DNA from: Echria macrotheca
Lineage: Eukaryota; Ascomycota; Sordariomycetes; Sordariales; Schizotheciaceae
Assembly: GCA_030411725.1 (NCBI GenBank)
Contig: MU839833.1
Coordinates: 62,001 to 126,000, forward strand
DNA: 64,000 nt
Reading direction: 5' to 3'
Shown: positions 32,224 to 43,713 of the stretch, one piece after another
Numbering within the stretch: position 1 is the first letter of the stretch
Layout of the letters: every line of letters starts with the position of its first letter
The notes under the pieces: generated by a model
Database searches by the model: none
What the model was told of the DNA's origin: nothing
The model's input: only the letters and a program-made list of their open reading frames with translations
Translations under genes and position numbers: made by a program

Positions 32224-34006
32224 ATGGACACCGGCCCGGATTCGTCGTACCAGCACAATCAAGATGGCCTCATCATCACGGCCGTCGTGATGACTGTCAT
32301 CGCCTCGACTTTTGTGTTGATGAGGAGTGCCAGCCGGTTCGTGGTGATCCGGAACCCGGGGCTGGATGATTATTTCATGTTGGCCGCCATGGTATGGCCC
32401 CCCTTTTATCCTGGTCAAAAACCAAAACGCGAAACTGATGAGCAAATAGACACTCACAATCTGCTATGTTATCATGCTCTTCGTCCTCCGCCACAACCAC
32501 GTCGGCTTCCCCTCGTCCACCCTCTCAGCCGACAACCTGTCAGCATTCATCAAGACGACGCTCGCGATCCAGGTGCTCTACTACACCAACGTCTTCTGCA
32601 TCAAGACTTCCATCCTCCTAACCTACCTCCGCTTCGCCGTGACACGCACGTTCCGACTGCTCTGTCTGGGTACCATTTTCCTGCACGCCATCTTCTTCTT
32701 CATATGCTTCGTCGTCACCCTCGCGCAATGCCGCCCCCTTTACAAAATGTGGACTCCATTTGCAGACGGAAAATGCATCAACACGACCGCCTTCTTCTAC
32801 TCGACCTCGGCGTTCAACATCATCACCGACATCTGGATCTTGTGTCTACCCTTCCGCACACTCCGCAAAATCCAACGTCCCCGCCGCGAGCGCGTCGCTC
32901 TCTACCTCATCTTCAGCGTAGGCGCATTCGCAGCCACGGCCTCCATCGTCCGCCTCCACACCATCTACATCTACACCCTCAGCGACGACCCTTCCAGGGA
33001 CGGAATCCAAGTCAACCTGTGGAGCATGATCGAGCTGACAGTCGCCATATCCTGCGCGAGCGTGCCGGCCCTGAAACCGCTCTTCAGCCGGTCCCAGCGC
33101 GCCGCCACGCGCGCGTCCAGGTCAAAAACATTCTCAACCACCACCGGATCAGCCCGGTCCACGTCGCAGGGCCATTACATCCACCCGGGGAGCAGCGAGC
33201 CGCATGTATACCCGTACTCATACGAACCACCACAAGCATACGAAGCGCGCCAGGCGTACTTGGAAGCCCACCCAGACCAAAACGAAACCACCGAAAAGCC
33301 CACCACCACCTCTGCCGTGTGCAGCCCTTCTTCCACCACGCCCGCAGGAGGACTCTCCTTCTTCTCGCCCACCACGCCAGCAGCAGCAGCAGCAGGACTC
33401 TCCTTCTTCTCCTCGGCCTCGGACGAGAAAGACCTCGAAAAAGAAAAGGAAAGAGAAAAGCCACACCGCCCCCCGCTCTTCGACCGCGAAAACGACCACA
33501 CAGAATCCTCAGGTCTGAGTCTAGGTCTCCCCCTCCAACAACCCCTCCAACCACCTCCCCCTGTCAAACGCACCCCCTCGAAACTATCCATCCCTCCGTA
33601 TTCTTCAACACACCACCGTCCGGCGGCAGACCGCGCGGTCGTGACAGTTCCCCCGCCGACGCCGCAGCCGCGGTTCTCGACGTCGCAGGTTAGCCTTGGA
33701 TTTCAGGGTCAACAACCCCAACAACAACAACGAGGAGCACCGTCGAGGACGCCGTCGCAGGGAAGTCTGTCAGGAAAACCGCCGATCCCGATACCCGTTA
33801 GACGGAGTTCGTCGCAGCAGAGTATTCAGGCAGAAAAAAGAGGAGATAAAAGGCCCGGACCGCCTTCAAGGACGGGGTCGCAGAAGAGTGTTACCTTTGA
33901 TGATGGGTGGCCGTTTCCTCCTTCGGGGAGTAATAGTAATAATAAACCAAAGGGGTTGAAGGGGTTGGAGGGGAATGGGTCGCAGGGGAGTTTTTATATC
34001 GAGTAA
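32224..34006 (+). CDS. Fungal rhodopsin-like 7-TM integral membrane protein with long cytosolic tail
   Basis: Exons 32224-32391 and 32450-34006 (58-nt intron, GTATGG/AATAG) give 574 residues. The membrane domain fills about residues 1-290. Family marks are RNPGLDDYFMLAAMTLTICY, CIKTSILLTYLRFAVTR, the loop CINTTAFFYSTSAFNIITDI, WILCLPFRTLRKIQ, and WSMIELTVAISCASVPALKP. This is the fungal 'rhodopsin domain' family, which includes PTH11-related receptors but here lacks an N-terminal CFEM domain. The remaining 285 residues are disordered, rich in Ser, Pro and Gln, with repeated RTGSQKS/RSSSQQS-like words that could be phosphorylation sites. Receptor function is family-level inference; the ligand is unknown. 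Confidence 0.9.
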
Positions 34007-35185
34007 AATCCTTTGCCTTTTTTTGTGTGTGGTTTGGGTAGGTAGGTTGGTTTGGTAGGAAATGAATTTTCTTTTGTGTAATGTAATGTAATAATATGAA
34101 TTGGATGTATGGTGTATAAATCATGGGCGATCTACGTACCTATCGGAGCAGGGGCTTCATTGGATACCTAGGTAGGTGGGTAGGCATGAAATGGTTGTGT
34201 AGGTAAGGTACCTTAGGTAGGTACCTATACAGGTGTGTATCATTCAGACCCTGCTCAGCATTTTTTTTCTTCGTGAACTGCCCGTCTTTCTTCCCTTGGG
34301 GCCAATCACATGGTATATATATCCCTCCCTCGTCCGATCCACTAATTCTAGGAACCACGTCGAAGCCTGTGACGCGTTAAATACACACCACTAGATCCGG
34401 CAGTAGTTGGACGGCCGATTTGGGTGGACGCTATCGAACTTTCGAAGTCGCTGCGTTTACATCCCTAACATTTAGTTGAGCGGACTCCTATCTAAGTAGG
34501 AAATCAACTGCTGTACCATTCCTTGCTCACAGCCTTTGTTCGAGGGCCTATAAGTAACCTGGGGGGTTCTACACTGCTAGGTACTTGATTTCTCACAACG
34601 CCCAACCTGTTCAACAGTCACTTCTGCCAGTACCATGATGATCGACGAACGGAACCCAAGACTGATGCGTCTATTTGGACAATTTCAGCAGCGGCGAGGC
34701 CGAGATACATATTCGGATGAGTTATGACCTGCCTTTGAACCAGCTATCGGCTAAGCTAGTATCCTGATCAGATAGCTCAAATCGGAGGGTCGGTGGATCG
34801 GAGCATGGTAGGACTCAACCGTATCTGAAGCCCCCGCCGACGGGGGATCTCGCCGATTGCCTACTGGTGCTTCGCTTCGGCACCACCCACCCACCAGGGT
34901 TGTTGATGCTGCATGATGGATCCTCTGTCAGGCTCATGGCGGGACAGTGGCTGAATCTCGGAGGGGAACTGAGATCCAACTCCCTCCAACCTCTGGAAAA
35001 CCACAGGGCCATCACGATTCCAATAACAATAGGAAGATGAAAAAAAGGTGGACAAATTCTTCTCCCGCCGGAGGATGTCCCGTACCTACCTACAAACTGA
35101 ATCAGGCCCCCTAAAAAAGAGACCCATACAAAAAAAACAACCGACTCCACTTTGGAGGAGGAGTCAGTGCATATATATCGCTCAT
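34007..35185. other. Intergenic, rich in GGTA/CCTA words, no gene seen
   Basis: Contains repeated CCTAGGTAGGT-type short words between 34140 and 34230 and pyrimidine-rich tracts. No protein-coding region is supported. Confidence 0.5.
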
Positions 35186-35303
35186 TGACAACGGTGAGAT
35201 TCGAACTCACGCCCTTTCGGACCACGGAATCATGAAACCACATGATGATGATTAAGGATTGAACACCTTAACGTGGCGCCTTAGACCGCTCGGCCACGTT
35301 GCC
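35186..35303 (-). tRNA. tRNA-Leu (anticodon AAG) with 38-nt intron
   Basis: On the minus strand the acceptor stem GGCAACG (from 35303) pairs with CGTTGTC next to the discriminator A at 35186. The D-arm follows as GTGGCCGAGCGGTCTAAGGC. The anticodon stem CCACG/CGTGG closes a loop TTAAGG, with anticodon AAG at 35269-35267. The intron (35265-35228) lies one base 3' of the anticodon and contains CCTTAA, which can pair with the anticodon loop as in other nuclear tRNA introns. The T-arm is TGAGTTCGAATCTCA. The long variable arm fits leucine. CCA is not encoded. The mature length is 80 nt. Confidence 0.95.
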
Positions 35304-37261
35304 CTTGATTTGAGATTGTTGTTTACTTCAGCGGGAAATCGCGGTTATATATACAACGACGAACTCCTTTTTTTGTTGACGCGAGTTTGTTGGGGATGTG
35401 GAGATTCTTCGCTGCTGCATGTATGATGAATTCCAAGAAATGCACTGTGCTGGTTTATATTGTCGGACGGTGTTAGTGGGTGTAGTACTTCTCGACACCA
35501 GCTGCGATGATCCGGTTCTGGGGCACAAACAGGACACTGCAATTGCTCACTCATCATCAGTTCTGCACCTTGAACGTGGTATACCGGGGTGTGGATTCAT
35601 TCGGATGGCCCATGGGAGGAAGCCGTATACTTCTAACCAGGGTAATTGTTGGCTTTTGCAAGACAAAGACTTACCTTTGTCTTTGTCGGCTGTGCAAGGC
35701 GTTTTATGCCTACAAGTAAAGAGAAGATGACTAAATGGTTTCTGTGAAGTGCCTCGACACTTACAAAAAACCCCAGAAGCCACCAACCAAGGCTTTCAAT
35801 CTAGTCTATTTGCCATCCACCAAGCCAACCTAACCTGGGCACTCCAAGGCCAACTCCCGTGACGTTCCAGAAGCCCTTCGATCCAAGACCCATATCAAAT
35901 AGCGAGCAGGAGCATCCCCAGTGAGTGCCCAACCGAATCACGAGCGCAAAAGTGACCGGCTTTGCTGCCAGTGTGTCTTTGGTGCAAGCACAGACAACTA
36001 GCTGCAAGTCAATTTGATGTCCGTAAACGATAGAGTCCGCCATCCCCTGACCAGAACTCTGATCTCTGCAGAGAGTGAGGCAGGTAGCTTACAGGAGATA
36101 AAAGTGACTGTGTATACCTACCTCGTCCAAAGCACCAAGTAAAACAACCATCAGGCATTAAAGCGTAAAACATCCATGCGTAAATCTCGCTCCCCTCACC
36201 GACCCGAGGTCCTCGATAAGAATTAGACACGGCACTGTACGAATCAAAGTGCTGAAGCAACCGTCTGAAGAGTGTCAAGATTCCGTCTGATAAGCTGCGA
36301 TGAAAAACATAGCTGCCCTCAGAGGAGCCGCCAGCAGATCAATGGACGAACGGGTACAAAGGGCTTCCTTTCCTCGCTCCTCTCTTTCGCTTTCCCTTTC
36401 CTTTCCTTCCACTGCCAATGGATATCTACGCCCCTCATCACCTAAGCCACGCCGAATACCTCGCCGCTCATCACCACTATCACCACACCGGTCCGAGGAC
36501 ACTCTACACTGTGTCATTGAACCAAGGTAATTTCACTGACAAGCTCACCGCAGAATGATTCGAATGTATTCACCGACCAAGCAAGAAGAGAAGCTAACTT
36601 GAGTTAAACAGCCTCAAAAGCCACCCACAACAAGCACGCCGGTTTTGTACATCGATCAACGCAACAAAACATATCACCAATCCACGCACACGCACACGCA
36701 ACGCAACGGAACAAAGTCACCAAGAACTTCGAATTGAAAGCAATCCATAACGACGCCTTAACCCGAGACTGCGCCATCCATCGCATCATCTCCAGCCAGG
36801 CTCTATCTTCGTTTGCCGCACCTATATATTATATATGTATTGGACCACGCTACGGAGGACCGCCGCCTGCGTTGTCGATGCATAAAAACGCCCACCATCA
36901 GATACCTCCCTACGAGAGAGACTGCGAACCGTTGATGAAACCGGGAAAATGCGCGCTGGTATCCTTGGGAGAAAAAACACCATGGAATCCGCTCCCCCAA
37001 ACGCCTTGTATCGTCTCAAACGGACGATGTAGTCATGTAGGTAGTAGGTATGTTGATACCCCACGGCACATCACGGCCCCTGTACCTTGGAACGCCATGC
37101 AGAAGAGGGAAAATAAGAAATGCTGATCAAAATACTCGGGTAGATGCTGTGTCATCATGCTTCGTTACGTAATGTATAGAGTTATATGACTGACGAGAAC
37201 ATAGCGGCGATATCATGCGGAGAATGGCAACTTTACCAGCGTCGGCTATGAGCGTGTTAGG
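35304..37261. other. 2-kb intergenic region, no gene supported
   Basis: Frames of 60-130 codons occur on both strands but overlap each other and show no family features. A promoter role for the neighbouring genes is all that can be said. Confidence 0.5.
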
Positions 37262-39604
37262 TTAGCGGCGAGCAAACACCAAAAAACTCAAATGGGATAC
37301 TGACTCATAAACTGCCGCCACCTTTCGCCTGATGGGTGCCTTCTTCTTCGCCTTGGCAGCTGGCGCACGCTGGACGGGCGGCTCGGCAGGCGCTTCATCT
37401 TCCTCGGCCATACCCAGCAGTTCAGCCTCGAGCGCCGTGAGCGGCGACTCGCCCCTGCCGCGAGAACCATTGGCAGACGATGTCCTGCTGTGACTTCGGC
37501 TACGACTGGCGCTTGGCGATCGGGGGGCTGAGCGGTCAGACTTGCGTCGGCCACGGTCGCCCTGACGCCGCGAAGCCCGGGTCCGATCTAGGGACTGCCC
37601 ACTATGGTAGCCGCTATCATGCCGCGCCTTGGCCAGCGAAACTCTCCCCTCGCGCGACGATGAAGACCTGTTGTCGGGCTGCACGTCCAGGAAGCGACCG
37701 TCACTTGATGTGCGAGCATGATTCCCTCCAGCGGGCGGCGACCACGAATCCTTTTCGACGCTGTATCTCATTGTGGGACTTGACCCGAAGGCTGGTGAGC
37801 GTGGCCGGCTTCCACCGTTGCCGGGTGTATCGCGCCGCGAGTCGGAACCTCGGAGTCTCTTCATATCACGGCCGCCGAATTCGACTTCCTCGAACGACTC
37901 TTCGCGCTGGCGCTTGACGAAGCGGCGATCAGCTCTACCGTCCTTGTCATAGCGGGAAGACGACGTGTCGCGGTAATGGCGCTCGCGAGAAGGCTGACCG
38001 GAGAAGAGGCCGCCGCCGCGAGCATTCACTTCTGAATCCTCTGTCGGGTTGTTATCAGGCGTTGCAGCTGCCAGAGCGGCTAGATCAATCTTGTACCGCG
38101 GGGGCATCTTGATCTCGGTGGACGGAGAGAGCGGCAAAGGAGCATCGTACGAGGCATAATCGAGGTCTATGCCATCGAAGCGCCGTTTGATCATGCCGGG
38201 GTAGTGCTTGAACACCGGGTCCCATCTCGCTTCCGACCACCGGGCTGTCGCACGGATGGGCGTCACGAAAGCTGCGACATCCTCGGTGATGTACTCGGAC
38301 TTGATGCACGTGGCATTATAGGCCGGAGGGATGGTCGGCTCATCGGTAAACTCGGCCGGGAGCGGGATACCAACTGGGTCGGCTTCCTTTACCTTGATCT
38401 CAGGGAAGACGCGCTTCATATCCTGCTCCGATCCGGGGTCCCACTCAGGGTCGCCATCATCTGTGCTTCTCTTGTCGGATGAGGATTTGTGACCCTTGTC
38501 CTTGGGTGTCTGCTGAGACGACTGCTTCGATGCCTGCTTTGATCCTTGTTTGCCGGCGTGCCTGCCGCCTTGCTTTGACTCGGGCGCAGCTTGGCGGTCT
38601 GAATGGCGCTCATTCCGACCGTTGCCCCCTCTACCGGGGCCTTCGTGCCCGGGGCGATCCCTGCGATCCCTATGGCCGTTATTGCGTCTCGAGCCTTGGT
38701 GTCGCTGGTTCCTGTTCCGGTGTTGGCCGGACGGCGTCTGAGACAACGGTGCCGGAGGCCTAGGAGGGAGCCCGGGCGGGCGATCAACGCCTGGGGGCGG
38801 GGGGAGCGGAGCACCATAGCCGCTTCCACCGGGCGGTGGGGGCGGAGGCGGAGGCGGGCGACTAGCGGGAACGGCCGGCGCGGGAAACTGGTAACCAGCT
38901 GGCGGTGGGGGAGGCGCTCCGCCGGGGTACGGAGGAAATACACCCGGCGCGATAGGATGGGGTGGAGGCGGCGCTCCGTAATGCTGGTTTGGATAGGGGC
39001 CAGGGAAGGCCGCCTGCGGAGGGGGCGGTGGGGGTGGAGGAACGTTACCGGGATAATAAGCCGGCGGAAACGATCCGAGATACGGCGGCTGGGCATATGG
39101 CTGTCCAAACGGCGGCGGGACTGGGCCCGGCGGCGGGGCGGATGGATACGGAGCATACTGCGGCGGCGGCGGCGGGGGATAAGCACCTGCATAAGGAGGA
39201 GGCGGCGAGAATCCGGGCTGAGGATATCCCTGCGCTGCCGGTGGTGGTGGTGGCGGCGGGGGACCTGAAGGGTAAGGCGCTGGATATCGAGGCACCTGGC
39301 CTGGGGGCGGAGGGTACCGGGTGACGATGGGTCCCTTTTTTTCGTGGCCATCACGTTCCGAAGACCGCTCCTGGTGTTGTGACTTCCATCGCTCAAGACC
39401 ACTGGGCTCTTGTCAGTATACAGATGGAGGGGGCCCCATCTTGCGAGGTCTCCGGGATGGTAGGAATCGGTCGGACAGAAGAGATATGACTTACGCTGGC
39501 TTGTTCCTAGTTGGCTCTGGGCAGGCGATCATCCAGTGACTAGTTGAGCCGCAATTATAGCAGACTATGTCGCCACGCGCGGATTGGCCGGGAGCCGTGG
39601 CCAT
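37262..39604 (-). CDS. Zinc-knuckle (CCHC), proline-rich and Arg/Ser-rich protein
   Basis: Minus-strand exons 39604-39495 and 39401-37262 join at GTAAGT/CCCAG, giving about 749 residues. Exon 1 holds a CCHC knuckle, CYNCGSTSHWMIAC (CX2CX4HX4C), near residues 15-28. After the join come GLERWKSQHQERSSERDGHE and roughly 230 residues of Pro/Gly/Tyr-rich sequence (GYPQPGFSPPPPYAGAYPPP). A basic Asn/Arg/Lys linker is next, then a more folded middle (ITEDVAAFVTPIRATARWSE; ARWDPVFKHYPGMIKRRFDG). A C-terminal half with RS, SR and RGRRKSDR words follows. The layout suggests an RNA-binding, splicing- or mRNP-linked nuclear protein; that is inference. A last intron may replace the final residues. Confidence 0.82.
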
Positions 39605-41752
39605 CACGCTGAATGTGCCACAGCGTGGGCGGTGACGGATGGATGAAGTTGTAAAAAGAAGAAGGGAAAAAGAACAAAGCGTGTGTTCATAAACACCTTG
39701 TACTGCTGACCATCCGCCGAATGTGAATGCTCGGCAAGGATGCTTGATACCACGGGTTGTGGGGTTGGTCAGTCTGTGGCGGTGACGAGATGTGAACCTG
39801 GACCCAGTACTGTCCCAGCAGATTGGATCGCAGATGATGCGCCCAAAGCTGAGGAAACGGCGCAACGGTGCGAAATTATCGCGGAAGGTCGCCGGATTGC
39901 TCGAGGCTCAACTGGACCTGCTCATAGCGATTGACGATGTGACCAAGGCGACTTTGACTTCAGCTTCGGGACCCCGTCACAATCAGCTTCCTCCGCGACC
40001 AGACCAGATACCCAATAAAAGAGTGCCGACATGAAGAATACCAAAGGCAGTAAATATGTATGCGACAATAGGGGATGGGAATATCGCGGCGCCGATGGTT
40101 ATCGAATCACGGATTCACGGGTTCGTCGATGTCGCGCCTCAAAATTCCGAGGTTGAGGGCCTCAGCGCTTGGGTCTTCAGCCGCTGAGGTGGGGTTTCGC
40201 TGACACGCTTGGTCACGTGAGTCGAGGCCGACTTGTTGCCCGGCGCAAGTGCTGCCAGCAAACGTACCTTAAGTCCGCAATGTGTGATCTGGTACAGTTC
40301 TAGGGAATGGTTTTGTCGAGGTAGTTTGATAGACTCAGGTCTGTCTTGGAAAGAGGCTACGATGTATGAACGGGCATCATTGTACCCATAGAACATGGTG
40401 AACAGGGGCGTATCATGGACAAACGAAACCAGGGCAGTCCTGAAACGTCAGAGAACGGTGCGCCATCACGCAGGCCGTGCGACATCTTGCTATTGGGAAG
40501 GGTGCAAGCCCCTGAATAGTGTCTAGTTTTGACGACATCCTCAAGCACCGCTAACAGAGGATGCGAAGAAGAGGTGGAAGCTGGACTTCATAGGATAACC
40601 AAACGACAAAGAAAAGGTTCCTCCCGCTGCTTTCCTCACATAGGTCATGAGAACTTCCAGGTTGAGGTGAGGCGAGAGATTGCCAGTCCGACCGAGACCA
40701 GGCTGGGTGGCAGAAGGCCAGAGCTAGAGACTTGGGGGGCAGGATGTGAAAGACCTCGTGACTAGGTGAGGTAGTGAGACAAAAACACCAAGAAAACCCG
40801 GCTTCGGCGCTGTCCAGGTCGCGGCGGAGCCCAAAGAACCAGCAAAGACAGAACAGCCGAACTCCTCGATCATCAATGATGCGGGCCGAATCAGCGGCGA
40901 CGGAAATGAACGTGTGAGAAAACAAGCGGGTTGTTGGAAATGAGCGACGCGTCAGAACAAGGAAAAGGGGACGGGAGGGCAGCGGGAAACATGGATGGAA
41001 GAGCAGGTTGAAGAGGGAAGATTCGAGGGGAAGCTTGGATGGGAAGACGGCTGCTTTTGAAGAAAGCCCTCGATTTGTTGGGTGGGGCATCAAGCAGGCA
41101 CGTGGAATGCTCCCCTCGTCAACTGCCGCCTGTCGCTCAGACGGAGTGCTTTTTGTTAGTGCGACCGGCGCCATGGTTGACGCAAACCCGCCCATTCCAA
41201 GAGCAGCCCGACATCTTGGATGATAAATTCTATTTAAAACACGTGTTTCTGCAAATTCAATGGAGCATGAACTGTCAATTTGATTCGCAGTCCATCATAT
41301 GCCATGAAAGCTTCCTGTCAACACTAACGGTGGAGACTTGTCCGGGCATATCGATAAGATGGTTCGGCGCTTGCCCAGCGCCGCCGCTCCTCCGAGGATA
41401 AGCCGACTAGCAAAGTGCGGGAAGCGGCGCGTCATTCACCATTTGTCAGAACAAGTGCCCGGCGCAACTGCGTCGTCGACGAGAGTCTTTCTGTGGCACG
41501 GCTGCAGAAGAGGAGGAATATCTGTTGTCCTCCATCCGATCACCAAATCCAGAACACCGAGATACGCTACGCTCAATATTTCTTCTTGGAAACAGCAGCT
41601 TCTCCATGCGACACGACCCCGACCTCCTCGAACATGTTGGATCGCATCCTTCCTACCTCCACCGTTGATATTGCTCGAGCTGGGAGAACCAGCAATCGTG
41701 GTCGCCTAGTGTGATCCAACGCCGCCCAGTCGGTTTCCGCCTCCATCTCAAA
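39605..41752. other. 2.1-kb intergenic region between divergent genes
   Basis: Upstream of both the zinc-knuckle gene and PPG1. The longest frame (minus, 41195-40551, 214 codons, starting MGGFASTMAPVALTKS) shows no family resemblance and an even, low-information composition; I do not call it a gene. Confidence 0.45.
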
Positions 41753-42915
41753 ATGCCCGCCCTTCCTGGTGAGTTCCCCGCCACGTCCGCGCCAAAGACG
41801 ACGTCGCCCGCCCCGCTTCAAGATCGTCGATGCTGACCAGGTGTGCTGCAGCGTCCGTGGACCTCGATGAGTGCATCTCGCGCCTGTACAAGAAGGAACT
41901 GTTGGCCGAATCGGTTATCGAGGCGATATGCGCAAAGACCAAGGAGTTGCTCATGCGCGAGAGCAACGTCGTGCATGTGCGCGCGCCCGTCACCGTGGTC
42001 GGCGACATCCACGGACAGTTTTTTGATCTCATAGAGATTTTCAAGATTGGTGGCTATTGCCCAGACACAAACTACCTATTTTTGGGTACGTCCCTCCTAT
42101 ATACATACGATCTATGCGAGGCGGCTTCTGACAGCCAGTGTGGCAGGCGACTATGTCGATCGCGGCATGTTTAGCGTCGAAACGATTTCTCTGCTTGTCT
42201 GTTTGAAACTAAGATACCCCAACCGCGTACATTTGATTAGAGGGAACCACGAGTCCAGGGGCGTCACACAGTCCTATGGGTTCTACACTGAGTGCTCCCG
42301 TAAATACGGCAATGCCCATGTGTGGCATTATTTCACCGACATGTTCGACTTTCTCACCTTGAGTGTGGTCATCAACGACCAGATATTTTGTGTCCACGGG
42401 GGTGAGTGATATGCTTTGGTCTCTTTACTATTTTGCTAATTCCTCTAGGCCTTTCCCCTTCGATCCACTCGATCGACCAGATCAAGATTATCGACCGCTT
42501 CCGCGAGATCCCCCACGAAGGCCCGATGGCCGACCTGGTATGGTCCGACCCCGATCCAGAACGAGACGAGTTTAGTCTATCACCTCGTGGCGCCGGATAC
42601 ACATTTGGGGCTCAGGTCGTCAAAAAGTTCCTGGCCGTCAACAAGATGAACCATATCTTGAGGGCGCATCAACTCTGTCAAGAGGGATACCAAGTTCTCT
42701 ATGATGACCGACTCAGCACGGTGTGGAGTGCACCTAATTATTGCTATCGGTGCGGCAACATGGCCAGCGTCCTGGAAGTTAGCGACATGGGCGAGCGCTT
42801 TTTCAACGTCTTCGCCGCCGCGCCGGAGAATGACCTGCATAAAGATGCTCAACCTGGTGCGCCTGGCGCGGAGAAGACGGCGGATAGTAATGCTCTCCCC
42901 GACTACTTCCTGTAA
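41753..42915 (+). CDS. PPG1: PP2A-like serine/threonine phosphatase catalytic subunit PPG1
   Basis: Four exons, 41753-41768, 41852-42085, 42147-42401 and 42449-42915, give 323 residues. The tiny 16-nt first exon encodes MPALP and completes Ala6 at the splice. All metal-site motifs are present: GDIHGQ (56-61), GDYVDRG (84-90), GNHE (116-119), FCVHGGLSPSI, and RAHQLCQEGY. WSAPNYCYRCGNMASVLEV follows, and the tail ends DYFL, the methylatable PP2A-type end. Within PP2A-like enzymes the sequence reads as PPG1, whose yeast form acts with the Far/STRIPAK-like complex. Distinguishing it from Sit4 or Pph3 rests on the overall match as I recall it, not on a computed tree. Confidence 0.93.
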
Positions 42916-43713
42916 GATGGCGAGGCTTTTGTATAGAGACGGGCATGAATCCAGCGGATGTTGTATGTGATGAGGCAGCGATGGTAAATGGCATGGAACA
43001 CGTGTGTATAATAGCCAGTCGGCTTCGGCCGCCATGATAGATGATGATACGAATAGCTACTCCTTGGTACATGTCTTTCCATTCGTCCAAATCTGTCACT
43101 CCGTCATTGCAGCGCGTGGTGGTTCTCTTCAGCAGCTTGAGCGCTGGCGTGGCAATCCATCTAGAGGCTGATGGTGATAAGTCATGAATATAAAATCTGG
43201 ATTGCCACCAATCTCCACAGAAGACTGCGTTATCATCATCATAATTCGTATTTGCAGGCGAAGGGGAACATAGAAACATGATAGCAGAAGACATGTTGTG
43301 TAATCCGCTATCCGTTACTATGCTCGTAAAAGATGTATCTCCGGTATCGTTCTGGTCTTGTGGCTGAACGGGTCTCCCAGCGAAAGAAGAAGCCGCCTCA
43401 ACATATGGACGCCCAGACCATGCTAATTCCCCCTCCTTTTTTTCTCAGTCCCATTTCCACTGGCGACCCTCTTGTCTACCTGGTTCTCTTTTTGCCACGG
43501 CCTTCCATTCGTCTTGCTCTTCTGAACCCGTTTCCAGCTGTGAGATGTTACCCGTCCCAGAAAGAAATCCAGTCGCTCCAGAAGTGGGATCCAGTACTTT
43601 TGGTCTCGCTTTCAATCTCCCCAGGGCGGAAACACCCGTGTTCGCTATGAAACCAGGCCGGGAAAGAGAGAAAACAAAGAAACGTGCCAGTCGTGATTGG
43701 CAAGACAAGCAAT
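42916..43713. other. Intergenic between convergent PPG1 and Rho-GDI genes
   Basis: 3' flanks of both genes; no gene or RNA supported. Confidence 0.55.

Noticed and set aside
32086..33693. Open plus-strand frame of 535 codons overlapping the rhodopsin-like gene in another frame
   Set aside because: His/Pro/Arg-rich composition without family signature; it shadows the GC-rich codons of a well-supported gene and crosses its intron.
40551..41195. 214-codon minus-strand frame between the zinc-knuckle gene and PPG1
   Set aside because: Starts with ATG but has no recognisable domain and lies in shared promoter DNA; overlapping frames on the other strand are equally open.
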